From Streptococcus caballi DSM 19004 (lineage in GTDB: Bacteria > Bacillota > Bacilli > Lactobacillales > Streptococcaceae), in assembly GCF_000379985.1 (NCBI RefSeq), contig NZ_KB904062.1:164829-228828 (forward strand): a DNA stretch of 64,000 bases, given 5' to 3'. Of this stretch, positions 29,315 through 39,351 are shown piece by piece. Position 1 is the first letter of the stretch; the number at the start of each line of letters is the position of its first letter. The notes beneath the pieces are model-generated. The model did no database searches. It had not been told where the DNA came from and saw only the letters and a list, made by a program, of their open reading frames with translations. A program made the translations under genes and the position numbers.

Positions 29315-29353
29315 GGCTTTCTTATTTTTCTCGTAGAGAAAAATAAGAAAGCC
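29315..29353. repeat. Perfect 18-bp hairpin beside the IS200 end
   Basis: 29315-29332 and 29336-29353 are perfect inverted repeats with a 3-nt loop. The left arm shares GGC with the neighbouring 8-bp hairpin (29297-29317), so the two structures exclude each other. It lies between the IS scar and the eno terminator. Confidence 0.8.
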
Positions 29354-29359
29354 ATAATA

Positions 29360-29389
29360 AAAGACCCTAGCATAATAGCTAAGGTCTTT
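29360..29389 (-). terminator. eno terminator
   Basis: AAAGACC pairs with GGTCTTT, with an inner AGC/GCT helix, 22 nt after the eno stop; a modest T tract follows on the minus strand. Confidence 0.65.
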
Positions 29390-29410
29390 AAGACGTTGTT
29401 AAATCAACGA

Positions 29411-30730
<1,320 letters not shown>

Positions 30731-30749
30731 TTAATATTTTTACATGTTA

Positions 30750-30778
30750 ATAATACCACAATCTTGGGCTTTAAGCAA
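30750..30778 (-). promoter_or_regulatory. eno promoter
   Basis: Minus strand TTGCTT (30778-30773), 17 nt, TATTAT (30755-30750), preceded by TGG (extended -10). Confidence 0.8.
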
Positions 30779-30940
30779 ATTAAAAACGAAATTAATGAAA
30801 ATGCTTTTCCAACCACCAATATTAAACTTATCTTGTCGCCAAAATCATCTGTTAAAATCATGAAAACTACCAAAGTATTTTCAAGATATTCTGTAATTTG
30901 TTTCATAATCTCCCACACAGCAATTTAAAACAAAATAAGG

Positions 30941-30946
30941 TATAAT
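30941..30946 (+). promoter_or_regulatory. -10 box of the DUF1694 gene
   Basis: TATAAT lies 27 nt before the start; no clear -35 box is seen. Confidence 0.55.
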
Positions 30947-30972
30947 CAAAGATATAAATCTTGAGGTGACTT

Positions 30973-31428
30973 ATGGAAAAGATAATCGATAAAAAGGTGA
31001 TGCAGGCTACTAGTGGTGAAAAACGCTTCAATCCTGACGAGCAACGTAAATATTTTGGGACTTTTGCAGAGCGTGTTGTTCTCAGTATTCTGTTTGAAGA
31101 TGCACAACAAGCAAATCTTATAAAAAATTTTGAAAGTATTTTAGCCGAACAAAAAGACAAGTATGACACCGTCATTCTAAAGATCTCTTCTAAATTGTCC
31201 TTGACAGCTCAAATGTCTTACATGAAAGTAGCACAAAAACTAGATATAACCGCGACAATTATAGATGAGAGTAAAGCCGACTCGCCTTTCGGTATCATTG
31301 TACATACCGACCTTGCTGAGAACCTAGAAGAAACTAATGTAAAACAGCTCTACCCACAGTATTTTGAGGGAAAGTTACTACAAACTTCAACTGAAAAAAA
31401 ATCTTTTTGGAAAAAATTATTTCATTAA
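30973..31428 (+). CDS. DUF1694 (YueI) family protein
   Basis: A 151-residue soluble protein like Bacillus YueI: N-terminal RFNPDEQRKYFGTFAERVVLS, central strand-rich part and the end FPIIVHTD-like segment PFGIIVHTDLAENLE. The fold resembles tRNA-binding or ribosome-associated ribonucleases only loosely, and no function is known. Ribosome site GAGGTG. It is divergent from eno and ends 12 nt from the convergent glycerate kinase. Confidence 0.8.
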   Translation: MEKIIDKKVMQATSGEKRFNPDEQRKYFGTFAERVVLSILFEDAQQANLIKNFESILAEQKDKYDTVILKISSKLSLTAQMSYMKVAQKLDITATIIDESKADSPFGIIVHTDLAENLEETNVKQLYPQYFEGKLLQTSTEKKSFWKKLFH

Positions 31429-31440
31429 GGAGCGAGTCCA

Positions 31441-32559
31441 TTAGGATTTGCTTTTTTCTATTTCTCGTAAAAGATTCCCTATATTTTGTGCCGTTCGAAT
31501 GAGATTTAGTCTAGCGTGTGCCAGTGTATTTTCCAAACTATCAACACCTGCAATGATAGGAAAAGCTGCTATAATATTTTCAATAGGAAAGGCAGGTAAA
31601 TCCTCCTTCAAACTTCCACAAATGGCAATGATTGGAATGCCATCTGGTGTCCGTCTGGCCACACCAATGGGAGCCTTCCCAGCCAAACTTTGTTTATCCA
31701 TGCGACCTTCGCCTACAATCACTAAATCTGCATTTTGCACATGCCTATCAAAATCAAGTACATCTAGCACTGCATCAATTCCCGAAACGATCTGTCCGTT
31801 AGCAAAGGTCACTAGGCCTGCCGCCATACCTCCTCCTGCGCCTGCACCTTCTAACGAAAGAACTTCTGAATTAACTAATTGATAAAATGACGCCATAGCT
31901 TGATCCACCTGACCAAACTGGTCCTCTGTCAATCCTTTTTGAGCTGCAAAGGTGTAAGTAGCCCCTGATTGGCCGCAGAGGGGATTTTTGACATCCGTAA
32001 TAATGGTAAGTTTAACTCGACTTAAATCTAATGATGGGCTAGTCATTTTTCGGATTTTTCCTAAATTTTCTCCAATCGGCTCTACAATTCTGCCATTTTC
32101 ATCAAAGAAATGGTAGCCAAGTCCTGCTGCCATACCAATACCGCCATCGTTAGTCGCTGAACCACCTACACCAATCATGATTTCCTTGACACCCTGTTTA
32201 ATCAAGTGACTAATCATCTGTCCAACACCTTCAGTCCGTAGTGTCAGAGGATTTCGCGCCTCCTTAGGAACCTTTCCTAGACCACAGATAGCTGCCATCT
32301 CAAAAACAGCAAGCTGACTATCACTAGCATAGTCCACTTCAACATCCTCTCCTAAAGCCCCTGTCACTATTAACTTGTGTTTGCTTAAATTGAGACCATC
32401 AATGAGAGCATCCATAGTGCCTTCGCCGCCATCACCAAGAGGAATGAGGTCAAAAGTTGCCTCTGGCAGTGCTTCCTGAAATCCAATCTTAAGTGCTTGA
32501 GCAACCTCATAAGCCGACAAAGATTCCTTGAAAGAATCAGGTGCAATAACGATATGCAT
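31441..32559 (-). CDS. Glycerate kinase (GarK family)
   Basis: A 372-residue type I glycerate kinase that phosphorylates D-glycerate to 2-phosphoglycerate, feeding enolase next door. Family features: VIAPDSFKESLSA at the N-terminus, PLGDGGEGTMDAL, GVGGSATNDGGIGMAAGLG and the C-terminal GEGRMDKQSLAGKAP. No tartronate or glucarate pathway gene is nearby. Divergent from the split Nudix gene. Confidence 0.93.
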   Translation of the reverse strand: MHIVIAPDSFKESLSAYEVAQALKIGFQEALPEATFDLIPLGDGGEGTMDALIDGLNLSKHKLIVTGALGEDVEVDYASDSQLAVFEMAAICGLGKVPKEARNPLTLRTEGVGQMISHLIKQGVKEIMIGVGGSATNDGGIGMAAGLGYHFFDENGRIVEPIGENLGKIRKMTSPSLDLSRVKLTIITDVKNPLCGQSGATYTFAAQKGLTEDQFGQVDQAMASFYQLVNSEVLSLEGAGAGGGMAAGLVTFANGQIVSGIDAVLDVLDFDRHVQNADLVIVGEGRMDKQSLAGKAPIGVARRTPDGIPIIAICGSLKEDLPAFPIENIIAAFPIIAGVDSLENTLAHARLNLIRTAQNIGNLLREIEKSKS

Positions 32560-32629
32560 AAAAAACCTCCTTTACTTGCTTTTCCTCACTTTTATTATAT
32601 AATTTTTTCTAGTAAAAGGAGGGCATACA

Positions 32630-33099
32630 ATGGAAAAATGGGACGCTTATTTGGAAAATGGTGAGAAAACAGGTCGATATCTTACACGTGGCCAACGGCC
32701 ACTACCTGATGGCCTCTATCATCTGGTTGTTGAAGTCCTCGTTCAGCATGTCGATGAGCACATCTTTTTATGAAACGCGACATAAACAAGCCTAGTTACC
32801 CTAATTATTTTGAGGCTAGTGCTGGTGGCTCTGCATTAGCAGGTGAAAGCACGGAGGAAGCTATTTTGCGTGAATTGGAGGAAGAGACCGGCATCACCCC
32901 TTTAACTCTAACCTTCCTGGATAGGAATTTATATCGTAAAGACGCCTGCTTTATTGCCACAGCCGATTGTCCAAAATCAGCTGTGCGCTTGCAAGAAGAG
33001 GAAACAACAGATTATTGTTGGGTGCCCTTAGAGCAATTAACATATTTTATTGCCAATCACCTAGTCATACCTAGACAAGTTGAGTTATTGAAAGACTGA
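32630..33099 (+). pseudogene. Nudix hydrolase split by a one-base deletion
   Basis: The first frame (32630-32773) begins with a good ribosome site (AAAGGAGGG) and MEKWDAYLENGEKTGRYLTR, ending ...VQHVDEHIFL. The second (32770-33099, 109 residues) begins MKRDINKPSYPNYFEASAGG and carries the full Nudix box GESTEEAILRELEEETGI. Inserting one base gives a normal protein of about 156 residues. The two frames overlap exactly as ATGA, so the second half could be made by reinitiation. Substrates of this YfcD-like branch may be isoprenoid or nucleoside diphosphates; not determinable. Confidence 0.8.
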
Positions 33100-33103
33100 A
33101 TAA

Positions 33104-33163
33104 AAGGAGAATAGGGAGACAAGCACTGATAAAATGGTCAACTCTCCACTCCCTGTTCTCCTT
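33104..33163 (+). terminator. Terminator after the Nudix gene
   Basis: A 15-bp stem (33104-33118 with 33149-33163, one wobble) encloses a 30-nt loop, just after the stop. No long T run follows. Confidence 0.5.
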
Positions 33164-33394
33164 CTCGCTTGATTTATTACCAAGATTAGGCAAATAAAAT
33201 TTATTTCAGTTAACTTGTTTACACACCTAGTCCTAGCTCTACTTCCTTTGAGGTCATCACAAATTCAAAAAGTTTATGGCTTTACCAAATGAAGTAGAGG
33301 CAAAAACAAATGGATTTAAGTTGAATAAAAGAAAGTCACCCAATCTTTAAATCAAACTAATCAAACATTTATTTGCATAACAGAAAACTAAAAA

Positions 33395-33437
33395 CAAGCC
33401 GGAGATTCATTGCCCTAAAGCTAATCACTCTCGCTTG
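33395..33437 (-). terminator. Putative his operon terminator
   Basis: CAAGC pairs with GCTTG, extended by an imperfect inner stem; the minus strand ends in TTTTT. It lies about 30 nt after the hisE stop. Confidence 0.5.
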
Positions 33438-33463
33438 CTTTTTATTTGGATATGACATAAGGA

Positions 33464-33778
33464 TTAGTAGTCAGTGATTTTTTTGCGATCATGAACATTG
33501 GATTGCTTACCTTGACGTGATTGAAGAACTGCTTCTACATCATCCAAAGTTACACCGGTTTCTACTAACATCACTGCTAGATGGTAGAGCACATCGGCGG
33601 TTTCATTGGCAATCTCATCCTTGTCTGTATTTTTGGCAGCGATGACTACTTCCGTCGCCTCCTCCCCAACTTTTTTAAGAATTTTGTCCAAACCTTTGTC
33701 AAAAAGATAGTTGGTATAAGATCCTTCCTTGGGATATTGTTTACGATTTTGTGCTTCCTTATAAAGTGTTTCAATCAT
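33464..33778 (-). CDS. hisE: Phosphoribosyl-ATP diphosphatase
   Basis: HisE hydrolyses phosphoribosyl-ATP to phosphoribosyl-AMP, the second step of histidine synthesis. At 104 residues it is a normal all-alpha MazG-like HisE, with KKVGEEATEVVIAAKN and ETADVLYHLAVML supplying the metal-binding acidic residues. Unlike many bacteria it is separate from hisI. It is the last gene of the operon, separated from hisI by a decayed membrane gene whose stop overlaps its start codon. Confidence 0.95.
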   Translation of the reverse strand: MIETLYKEAQNRKQYPKEGSYTNYLFDKGLDKILKKVGEEATEVVIAAKNTDKDEIANETADVLYHLAVMLVETGVTLDDVEAVLQSRQGKQSNVHDRKKITDY

Positions 33779-34880
33779 GTGATGTTCTCTCCTTTTCTTT
33801 TGAAAATACCCATTTTTAGGGTTGAAATATATATTTTAAAGTAGTGAATCCAAAGTTTAGACAATATGAGGCCGCATACTAAAGCAATCACTAGCAAAAT
33901 TGATGTTGCTCAAAATGAACGACTGGTTATGAGATGTTGTGATTACTGCCTAAACACTTTTTTAGAATAGCAATTATAAACAGCTTGAAGGTATTTTGAT
34001 TATGACCATTTCTGAATCTAGTCCTCCAATAAATACTGGAATTAAAATTAGCAAAAAACAGGATAATATATCAATAGCCTTATTCTCTTTTAAATCTAAT
34101 AATACAGTCGCAATGAAAGCAACTGAGACTAATATTATCGTTGAAAACAGATTATTTTTTCATCAACTTTTAATTCAAATGAAATATATGAATTGTTCCA
34201 ATAATAGACACTTACAAGTGAGCATAAGCAAATATCAATAATATATTGGTAATATTTGAATTTTTAATCTGAAATCTCAATATCGCAAGCAAGAATACTT
34301 GCATGACCAACCAAAACATATTGAATACATAAGCCATTATTAATGTCCTATCAGAATGAACCTTAATATGGTACTGTTTTTGTAAATAGTAAGGCCAAGA
34401 AGAACAATTCCGGTACCCGTAAGCTTCTTAAAAATGCAAAATTCATTGACTGATACCGAGTCTATCTAGCTCATCAATATGACCAATTATCCATAAATAG
34501 ACTATATCAAATAGGTTAAACAAAAACCTTCTTACTCTTTTCAAAATAAACTTTAAATTGAGCAATCACCTGTTCTTGGTAGATAACACAGAAAAATAAC
34601 TGGTAGATTATCACCTTATATACTTACTAATAAAAAATATGACACTGCTGATGACAAAAAGAGCTATATCCATTTATCAGAGCCAGCAGTTAATACCTTT
34701 TTAGACTTCATCAATTGCCAATAATATCAGCAAGGTAATAATTACAAGAAACTCTAAAGTATTCCCACCAGTGAGTAGCAAAATAGAATCAGTAATCACT
34801 GAAATTCGAACTGTCAGAGCTCCTATCACAAGTAGGGAAGCTATACTAAACACTGGCAACAAAGCTGCTAATCACAATAA
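33775..34880 (-). pseudogene. Decayed multi-pass membrane protein gene inside the his operon
   Basis: On the minus strand, three hydrophobic pieces lie in order in different frames with stops between: SIASLLVIGALTVRISVI followed by LLLTGGNTLEFLVIITLLIL (about 34850-34690); ILVSVAFIATVLLDLKENK with LSCFLLILIPVFIGGLDSE (about 34130-33990); and ILLVIALVCGLILSKLWIHY ending in RKGENIT with a stop at 33775. The last stop overlaps the hisE start as ATGA, so this was a coupled gene of the operon, perhaps 350 codons. Family not recognised; a transporter is possible. Confidence 0.6.
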
Positions 34881-34926
34881 AAACTCCAAATAACCTTGAC
34901 ACCTCTCTTCAATACTTCTTTTCTCC

Positions 34927-35256
34927 TCACTTTAAAGGATAAATCTCATTGAAAAAACAGCTATAAGCTCCTGTGTGACAGGCTGCGCCATCCTGTTTAA
35001 CGGAGATGAGCAAGGTATCTTGGTCGCAATCGGTTTTGATGGATTTGACATGTTGATAATGGCCGGAAGTCGCACCCTTATGCCAGAGTTCATTTCGGGA
35101 ACGGCTCCAATAGTGCATTTGCTTGGTTTCAAGTGTCAGACGATAGGATTCCTCATTCATATAGGCCAGCATGAGAACCTGTCCCGTCTGATAATCCGTT
35201 ACAATAACAGGAATGAGTCCGCCTTGCTTGGCAAAATCGAGTTTTATGCCTGTCAT
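34927..35256 (-). CDS. hisI: Phosphoribosyl-AMP cyclohydrolase
   Basis: HisI opens the adenine ring of phosphoribosyl-AMP (third step). The 109-residue zinc enzyme shows [21 protein letters not shown] and the zinc/magnesium motif [11 protein letters not shown] with the later CHTGAYSCF. Its start overlaps the hisF stop by 4 nt. Confidence 0.96.
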   Translation of the reverse strand: MTGIKLDFAKQGGLIPVIVTDYQTGQVLMLAYMNEESYRLTLETKQMHYWSRSRNELWHKGATSGHYQHVKSIKTDCDQDTLLISVKQDGAACHTGAYSCFFNEIYPLK

Positions 35257-36011
35257 AATCTCACCTCAATTCCAGCAGCTGCCACAGCTTTTTTGGTATC
35301 TGCAATCGCCACCTCTCCATAATGGAAAATAGAAGCTGCCAAGGCACCCGTTGCAGGGGTCTTCTGAAAAACTTCCACCATGTGGGCAATATTGCCTGCA
35401 CCGCCCGACGCTATAATGGGCACATTAACAACCGCAGCCACGCTATTTAGCATATCTATATCAAAGCCTGACTTGGTGCCATCTTTATCCATAGAAGTCA
35501 AAAGAATCTCACCAGCCCCCAGACTGACAGCTTCTTTAGCCCAGTCGAGCAGTTCCCTGCCAGTGTCTTTTCTTCCACCAGCCACATAAACATGCCAACT
35601 ACCATCGTCTTGCTTTTTAGCATCAATGGCAACGACGACACACTGATTGCCAAATTTCTCCGAACAGTCTTTGATAAGTTGAGGGTTGGCTAGGGCTGAG
35701 GAATTAACAGCCACCTTGTCCGCACCTGCCTTGAGCATTTTTTTCATGTCTTCAACCGTACGAATGCCGCCGCCGACCGTAAAGGGGATAAAGACTTGAT
35801 CAGCTACGCGCCGAACCATATCAACAGTGGTGTCACGTTCTTCATGGGTTGCGGTAATATCCAAAAAGACTAGTTCATCGCAACCAGCTTCATAATAAGC
35901 GCGTGCTGAGTCAACGGGATCACCGACATCTGCCAGATTGACAAAATTGACCCCCTTAACCACACGACCATTCTTAACATCTAAGCAAGGGATAATCCTT
36001 TTTTTTAACAT
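35253..36011 (-). CDS. hisF: Imidazole glycerol phosphate synthase, cyclase subunit
   Basis: HisF is a TIM barrel that with HisH turns PRFAR and glutamine-derived ammonia into IGP and AICAR. The 252-residue product has [17 protein letters not shown] (Asp11), the phosphate motifs VGGGIRT and ASGGAGN, and the second catalytic Asp in VVVAIDAK. Overlaps hisI and follows hisA by 3 nt. Confidence 0.97.
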   Translation of the reverse strand: MLKKRIIPCLDVKNGRVVKGVNFVNLADVGDPVDSARAYYEAGCDELVFLDITATHEERDTTVDMVRRVADQVFIPFTVGGGIRTVEDMKKMLKAGADKVAVNSSALANPQLIKDCSEKFGNQCVVVAIDAKKQDDGSWHVYVAGGRKDTGRELLDWAKEAVSLGAGEILLTSMDKDGTKSGFDIDMLNSVAAVVNVPIIASGGAGNIAHMVEVFQKTPATGALAASIFHYGEVAIADTKKAVAAAGIEVRL

Positions 36012-36014
36012 AGG

Positions 36015-36734
36015 CTAGTCCTCAAAAGCTTTCAGTTGATCTAGGTTGATATTGCCACTGTAATAGGCCTTACCCACGATAGTACCGGCAACTCCAATTT
36101 TTTGGAGCTTTGTCAAATCGCTGAGCTCTGCAATGCCACCTGATGCAATGACCTTAGCGGTTGTAAGTTCAGCAACTAGACGTTCATAATGGGCAAAATT
36201 GGGTCCCGTCAGGGTGCCGTCACGGTCAACGTCAGTATAAACAAAGAGACTGACACCCATTTTTTCCATTTCCTTGGCCAAGCTGATGTAGTCAACTGTA
36301 CTGGTTTCCAGCCATCCTTCTGTCGCCACATAGCCATTTTTAGCATCAATACCAACCACAATTCTATCTGCCCCAAACTGCTCTAGAGCAGTTTTGACAA
36401 AAGCAGGATCCTTGACGGCCATTGAACCAATGATAACGCGGTCAATGCCTACCGCAAGATAATCAGCAATCTGCTCTAGCGTGCGAATGCCACCACCGAC
36501 CTCAACACCAAGACCTGTCGCCACCTTTAGCGCCGCAATTAAATCACGGTTGGTCGCGCGACCATCCAGTGCACCGTCCAAGTCTACCACATGGATAAAC
36601 TTAATGCCTGCATCCGCAAAAATACGTGCCTGTCCCAGAACATCAGAATTAACGACCGTTTTCCGGGCAAAATCCCCCTTAAAGAGACGAACTGCCTCTC
36701 CATCCTTAATATCAATTGCAGGTAAAATTTGCAT
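36015..36734 (-). CDS. hisA: ProFAR isomerase
   Basis: HisA (239 residues) catalyses the Amadori isomerisation of ProFAR to PRFAR. TIM-barrel features: [18 protein letters not shown] (Asp8), [23 protein letters not shown] with the second Asp, and [12 protein letters not shown]. The start codon at 36734 has no clear ribosome site of its own; a perfect anti-16S match lies 58 nt upstream with two small hairpins between, and there is a 139-nt gap from hisH, unlike the other tight junctions of the operon. Confidence 0.95.
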   Translation of the reverse strand: MQILPAIDIKDGEAVRLFKGDFARKTVVNSDVLGQARIFADAGIKFIHVVDLDGALDGRATNRDLIAALKVATGLGVEVGGGIRTLEQIADYLAVGIDRVIIGSMAVKDPAFVKTALEQFGADRIVVGIDAKNGYVATEGWLETSTVDYISLAKEMEKMGVSLFVYTDVDRDGTLTGPNFAHYERLVAELTTAKVIASGGIAELSDLTKLQKIGVAGTIVGKAYYSGNINLDQLKAFED

Positions 36735-36792
36735 ATCTAAGATACCCAGTGCTTTTCACTTCTAGTGAAACTTGGCGACTCTTGAAACTCAA

Positions 36793-36805
36793 GATCACCT
36801 CCTTT
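36793..36805 (-). promoter_or_regulatory. Unusually placed perfect Shine-Dalgarno upstream of hisA
   Basis: AAAGGAGGTGATC matches the 16S 3' end over 13 nt but lies 58 nt before the hisA ATG. Hairpins CTTGA/TCAAG and TTTCACT/AGTGAAA lie between. A 26-codon ORF with TTG start follows it in a different frame and overlaps the hisA start. It may be left from a lost gene or drive translational coupling. Confidence 0.6.
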
Positions 36806-36873
36806 ATTTCTCACTAGATAAGCACGGCTCAATCAAAAATTCTGAATGAGCTTATCCTTTCTCTTGTATTCTT

Positions 36874-37485
36874 CTATTTATCACACAACGCCACAAATTT
36901 CTCCAGAATGCCTAAACCCACATCGCCTGATTTTTCAGGGTGAAATTGAGCTCCATAAACATTATCCTTGTGAATCATAGCTGGTACTTTGATAGAATAG
37001 TCAGCTGTGACATCAATGAATTGATCTGGGACATCCGTGAAGTAACTGTGTACAAAATAAACTGACTGCCCTTCCAAGTCATCTGTCAGAGGAGTTTCCT
37101 GCTGTATAGTTAAATCATTCCAGCCCATGTGAGGTACCGGCATGTCTATCTTGATAGGAATCTCACGGCAAATTCCTGGAATAAAGCCAAGACCAGCTGT
37201 TTCTGTGTGCTCCAAGCCTTTTTCCGTCAAAATTTGCATGCCCAGACAAATGCCCAGAAGCGGTGTGCCAGCAGCTACCGCTTCTTTGATAGCAGTGACT
37301 AACCCACGCTTTTCCAGTTCTGCCATGGCTGTCGGATAAGCGCCGACACCTGGCAAAATGAGACCGTCTGCTGCTAAAATTTTATTTCTATCAGCTGACA
37401 ATTCTGCCTCTACACCAAGCTTGTTCAAAGCACGTAAGACATTTGCAGTATTGCCGGCATCATAGTCAATGACGATTAATTTCAT
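36874..37485 (-). CDS. hisH: Imidazole glycerol phosphate synthase, glutamine amidotransferase subunit
   Basis: HisH (203 residues) is the class I glutaminase of the HisHF complex. The nucleophile elbow is [11 protein letters not shown] with Cys80, the oxyanion region [11 protein letters not shown], and the His-Glu pair lies in [11 protein letters not shown]. Its start overlaps hisB by 4 nt. Confidence 0.97.
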   Translation of the reverse strand: MKLIVIDYDAGNTANVLRALNKLGVEAELSADRNKILAADGLILPGVGAYPTAMAELEKRGLVTAIKEAVAAGTPLLGICLGMQILTEKGLEHTETAGLGFIPGICREIPIKIDMPVPHMGWNDLTIQQETPLTDDLEGQSVYFVHSYFTDVPDQFIDVTADYSIKVPAMIHKDNVYGAQFHPEKSGDVGLGILEKFVALCDK

Positions 37486-38066
37486 AACAGCCCCTTTGTC
37501 GAATTGACTCCGTGAATCTCTGGATTGATAGTGATAGCTTCGCGAAGTGCACGGCCAGTTGCCTTAAAAAGACTTTCTGACTTGTGGTGATTATTTTTAC
37601 CATGCAAAATCTTCAAATGCAGGTTCATCTGTACATTAAAAGCCAGCGCTTGGAAGAACTCTTCTACCAACTCTGTATCGAAATTGCCTAGGGTTGGATT
37701 AGTAAACTCACAGTCAAAAACCAGATAGCTACGTCCTGACAAATCCAGGCTAGCCATGCCCAGGGTTTCATCCATAGGAACAAAACTTGTCCCATAACGA
37801 TTGATACCCGCTTTGTCACCTAGTGCTTCCTTCAATGCTTGACCGAGGACAATACCTACATCTTCCACTGTGTGATGGCTGTCAACGTGAAGGTCACCAT
37901 CTGCCTTAACCACCAGCGAAATACGGCTGTGTCGAGCAAATAGGGTCAGCATGTGATCAAAAAAGCCAACACCCGTGTCAATGTCCACTGGCTCCTGTGC
38001 ATCTAAGTTCAAACTAATCTTGATTTTGGTTTCAAATGTATTACGTTCAATGCTTGCTTGTCTCAT
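37482..38066 (-). CDS. hisB: Imidazoleglycerol-phosphate dehydratase
   Basis: HisB (194 residues) is monofunctional: only the dehydratase, with the manganese-binding motifs [27 protein letters not shown] and [15 protein letters not shown]. The N-terminal histidinol-phosphatase domain of E. coli HisB is missing, so another phosphatase must act in step eight; see serB. Confidence 0.97.
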   Translation of the reverse strand: MRQASIERNTFETKIKISLNLDAQEPVDIDTGVGFFDHMLTLFARHSRISLVVKADGDLHVDSHHTVEDVGIVLGQALKEALGDKAGINRYGTSFVPMDETLGMASLDLSGRSYLVFDCEFTNPTLGNFDTELVEEFFQALAFNVQMNLHLKILHGKNNHHKSESLFKATGRALREAITINPEIHGVNSTKGLL

Positions 38067-38068
38067 AT

Positions 38069-38707
38069 TTATTCTCCTGATCGTAACTGTTTAAGTTCTT
38101 TGTTCAAGGCCTGATCTTGACCATTTTCAAAAATGTAATCAATGAGGTCATTTTTAGATAAAACTTTGTTCAAAAATGTTTTATCCAAGGCAGTCAATAA
38201 ATCTACCACGCTTTTCTTGGCAACTGCATTAAAGAGCTGGACGCGTTTGGTCTCTTTTATTTTACGTTTAGCAACCTCTGCTGGGTAACCAATGCCAAAT
38301 TCCCCATCAAATAACTTTTCAATACTGTATTCTAAATTGAGTTCCCCCAACCAGCCATATCCTAATCCCAAAGAAAAAGACACAGCATTTCCATCATTAA
38401 TACGTCCAAATAGAAAGGCATCTTGTGGATTTTGAACAAAGCCACAGATCACATTTGGCAAGGCATTACAGGCTAGAGCCATACCTTGTCCAGATGAACA
38501 GCCTGTAATCACAAAATCCACAGCTTGACTTGACAACAAAAAGGAAATCATCAAGGCAACCTCTGTGTAAGAATAGTTTTCTTCCTCTTCAAAAGCACCA
38601 AAGTTGACCACCTCATGTCCCAAAGGTTCCACAACCTTTTTAGTTATTCTGACCAGAGTTTCATTTTTGTCAATTTGAGTTGAGCCTTGAATAATAGCTA
38701 TTTTCAT
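38069..38707 (-). CDS. RpiB/LacA/LacB family sugar-phosphate isomerase in the his operon
   Basis: A 212-residue protein whose first 150 residues match the RpiB/LacAB fold: N-terminal [17 protein letters not shown], the base-Cys loop [20 protein letters not shown], and [19 protein letters not shown]-terminal helical extension of about 60 residues is unusual. It overlaps serB by 4 nt and precedes hisB by 2 nt. Ribose-5-phosphate isomerase activity would feed PRPP, the precursor of histidine, but this is inference; it might also be a pentose or hexose phosphate isomerase of other specificity. Confidence 0.85.
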   Translation of the reverse strand: MKIAIIQGSTQIDKNETLVRITKKVVEPLGHEVVNFGAFEEEENYSYTEVALMISFLLSSQAVDFVITGCSSGQGMALACNALPNVICGFVQNPQDAFLFGRINDGNAVSFSLGLGYGWLGELNLEYSIEKLFDGEFGIGYPAEVAKRKIKETKRVQLFNAVAKKSVVDLLTALDKTFLNKVLSKNDLIDYIFENGQDQALNKELKQLRSGE

Positions 38708-39351
38708 ATTTTTTTCTCGTCCACTATCTCAATCACTTTATACAAATCTGCTTCATTGATTTGGTAAGGGGCTTGTTGTCTGACAATTGGCTTGGCACAA
38801 AAGGCGATGCCTATGCCTGCTGTTTGTATCATGGGTAGGTCATTAGCGCCATCACCCATGGCGATGGTTTGGTCCAGCGTCAGCCCGTTTTCTGCTGCCC
38901 ATTCTTGGAGCTTGGCTTTCTTGACCTCTTTGGTCACTACTTCTCCCAGCACGCGCCCTGTCAGCACTCCGTCAATCACCTCTAAACGATTAGCTTGCAC
39001 GTAGTCCAGCTGCAAACGCTCTGCCAATTTATCCACTGTCTCGTGGAAACCGCCAGAGACCACACCTACCTTGAAGCCACGACGATGCAACTCGTCTACC
39101 AGTTCCTTAGCCCCCTGTGTAAAATGTATACACTCCAGAACCTTGTCAAAGATGCTTTCAGGAAGTCCTTTGAGCAGACCGACGCGTTCATCCAGCGCCT
39201 GCCTAAAATCCAACTCGCCCCGCATGGCACGCTCAGTGATGTTCGCAACCTGTGAACCGACACCAGCTTCCTCGCCCAGTAAATCAATTCCTTCTTCTTG
39301 GATGAGAGTTGAGTCCACATCCATAACTAAAAGTCCTTTAATCTCTGCCAT
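38704..39351 (-). CDS. serB: SerB-type HAD phosphatase in the his operon
   Basis: A 215-residue HAD phosphatase resembling phosphoserine phosphatase: motif I LLVMDVDSTLIQEEGID (Asp11, Asp13), motif II GVVSGGFHETVD, the Lys in VVTKEVKKAK and motif IV IAMGDGANDLPMI. It overlaps hisD and the isomerase gene. The operon encodes no other histidinol-phosphate phosphatase (neither PHP-type HisK nor HisB-N), so it may serve in histidine synthesis as well as, or instead of, serine synthesis. Sequence alone cannot decide. Confidence 0.88.
   Translation of the reverse strand: MAEIKGLLVMDVDSTLIQEEGIDLLGEEAGVGSQVANITERAMRGELDFRQALDERVGLLKGLPESIFDKVLECIHFTQGAKELVDELHRRGFKVGVVSGGFHETVDKLAERLQLDYVQANRLEVIDGVLTGRVLGEVVTKEVKKAKLQEWAAENGLTLDQTIAMGDGANDLPMIQTAGIGIAFCAKPIVRQQAPYQINEADLYKVIEIVDEKKI

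Larger units (their letters stand above)
28615..29317 (-). mobile_element. IS200/IS605-family element, dead; approximate limits
   Basis: Contains a broken TnpA gene and subterminal hairpins: ACCCGT-GAAA-ACGGGT (28619-28634) on the right, GCCCGT-AACA-ACGGGC (28730-28745), and GCCACCAG-CTATG-CTGGTGGC (29297-29317) on the left. Such palindromes, not inverted terminal repeats, are how Y1 transposases recognise their ends. The exact ends were not determined. Confidence 0.65.

Noticed and set aside
33996-34241. 81-codon plus-strand ORF between hisE and hisI
   Set aside because: Antisense to the decayed membrane gene; the opposite strand reads as hydrophobic helices.
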